5,382 bases of DNA from the NCBI GenBank assembly GCA_030622375.1, contig JAUXGC010000091.1:1-5382 (forward strand), in the 5' to 3' direction. The stretch comes from Sulfurovum sp. (lineage in GTDB: Bacteria; Campylobacterota; Campylobacteria; Campylobacterales; Sulfurovaceae). The position numbers and the translations under genes were made by a program. The notes beneath the pieces were generated by a model, which had not been told where the DNA came from, did not search any database, and was given only the letters and a program-made list of their open reading frames with translations. Below are positions 5,265 to 5,382 of the stretch, one piece after another. Numbering within the stretch: the stretch's first letter is position 1; each line of letters starts with the position of its first letter.

Positions 5265-5382
5265 TTAGTTTTCGTTTTTAGATTTACTTTTTTTCTCTTT
5301 TTTTGTTTTCGTCTTTTTTGCTTTTGTCTTTCTTGTTTTTGTCTTTCTTGTTTTTTTCTTTAACTCTTTTTTCTTATCCTCC
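5265..5382 (-). CDS. C-terminal lysine-rich tail of an unidentified protein (rest beyond window)
   Basis: One minus-strand frame is open from the right edge to a TAA at 5265-5267 and codes for 38 residues. The tail is almost wholly Lys, Thr, Arg and Ser, with KTRKT/KAKKT-type repeats and the ending KSKNEN. Such basic, disordered tails bind nucleic acid or ribosomes and are found on various helicases, topoisomerases, ribosomal proteins and histone-like proteins, so the identity of the body cannot be told from here. The other two minus frames each contain a stop within the first seven codons (one at once after GGA GGA), which favours this one. A hairpin terminator follows the stop. The gene lies upstream of gltX on the same strand. 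Confidence 0.6.
   Translation of the reverse strand, partial: EDKKKELKKKTRKTKTRKTKAKKTKTKKEKKSKSKNEN
5322..5355. repeat. 15-bp tandem repeat within the lysine-rich tail
   Basis: The unit GTCTTTCTTGTTTTT (plus strand) occurs at 5326-5340 and 5341-5355, with four more matching bases before it. Fifteen bases are five codons, so a change in copy number keeps the frame and lengthens or shortens the basic tail by one KTRKT-like unit. T7 tracts at 5288-5294, 5298-5304 and 5351-5357 flank it. Confidence 0.7.

Noticed and set aside
5265..5382. Alternative lysine/glutamine-rich readings in the other two minus-strand frames
   Set aside because: Each meets a stop within the first seven codons from the edge and lacks a start codon; they look coding only because the DNA is nearly all A and G on that strand.
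1..5382. CRISPR array, tRNA/rRNA gene, insertion sequence or phage element
   Set aside because: No spaced repeats of suitable length, no tRNA-like cloverleaf and no transposase-like reading frame were seen; the window reads as ordinary chromosome.

Overview
The window is AT-rich DNA from what looks like a free-living member of the Campylobacterota (Sulfurimonas/Sulfurovum-like). The basis is protein resemblance recalled from memory, not a search. GluRS is of the GltX1 type seen in Helicobacter and its relatives, and MoaE has the 'NAPIWKYD...IYAEDRS' C-terminus typical of that phylum. A short chorismate dehydratase (MqnA) points to futalosine-pathway menaquinone synthesis. Intergenic gaps are short, genes are tightly packed and promoters show -10 boxes without clear -35 boxes, which also fits.

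Layout from the left edge: (1) 1-988, minus strand, the N-terminal 329 codons of a DltD-like membrane-anchored SGNH-fold protein, cut by the window edge; (2) 1057-2259 minus, moeA; (3) 2340-2774 (or 2777) minus, moaE; (4) 2778-2999 minus, moaD; (5) 3000-3107, a compact divergent control region with overlapping promoters and a small palindrome; (6) 3108-3761 plus, mqnA; (7) 3769-5151 minus, gltX, convergent with mqnA; (8) 5152-5264, the gltX promoter region and a probable terminator for the next gene; (9) 5265-5382 minus, the lysine-rich C-terminal tail of an unidentified protein cut by the right edge.

Read in the direction of transcription, the minus strand carries moaD-moaE-moeA-(dltD). MoaD and MoaE are the two subunits of molybdopterin synthase, and MoeA inserts molybdate into molybdopterin, so these three genes cover the second half of molybdenum cofactor synthesis. 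Across the divergent promoter, MqnA starts menaquinone synthesis from chorismate. Molybdoenzymes and menaquinone both serve anaerobic respiratory chains, so the arrangement makes physiological sense, but joint regulation is only inferred.

The least expected item is the DltD-like gene at the end of the cofactor operon. DltD belongs to the D-alanylation system of Gram-positive teichoic acids, and its presence in a Gram-negative of this phylum raises the question of what is being acylated. The rest of that locus, if there is one, lies left of the window.
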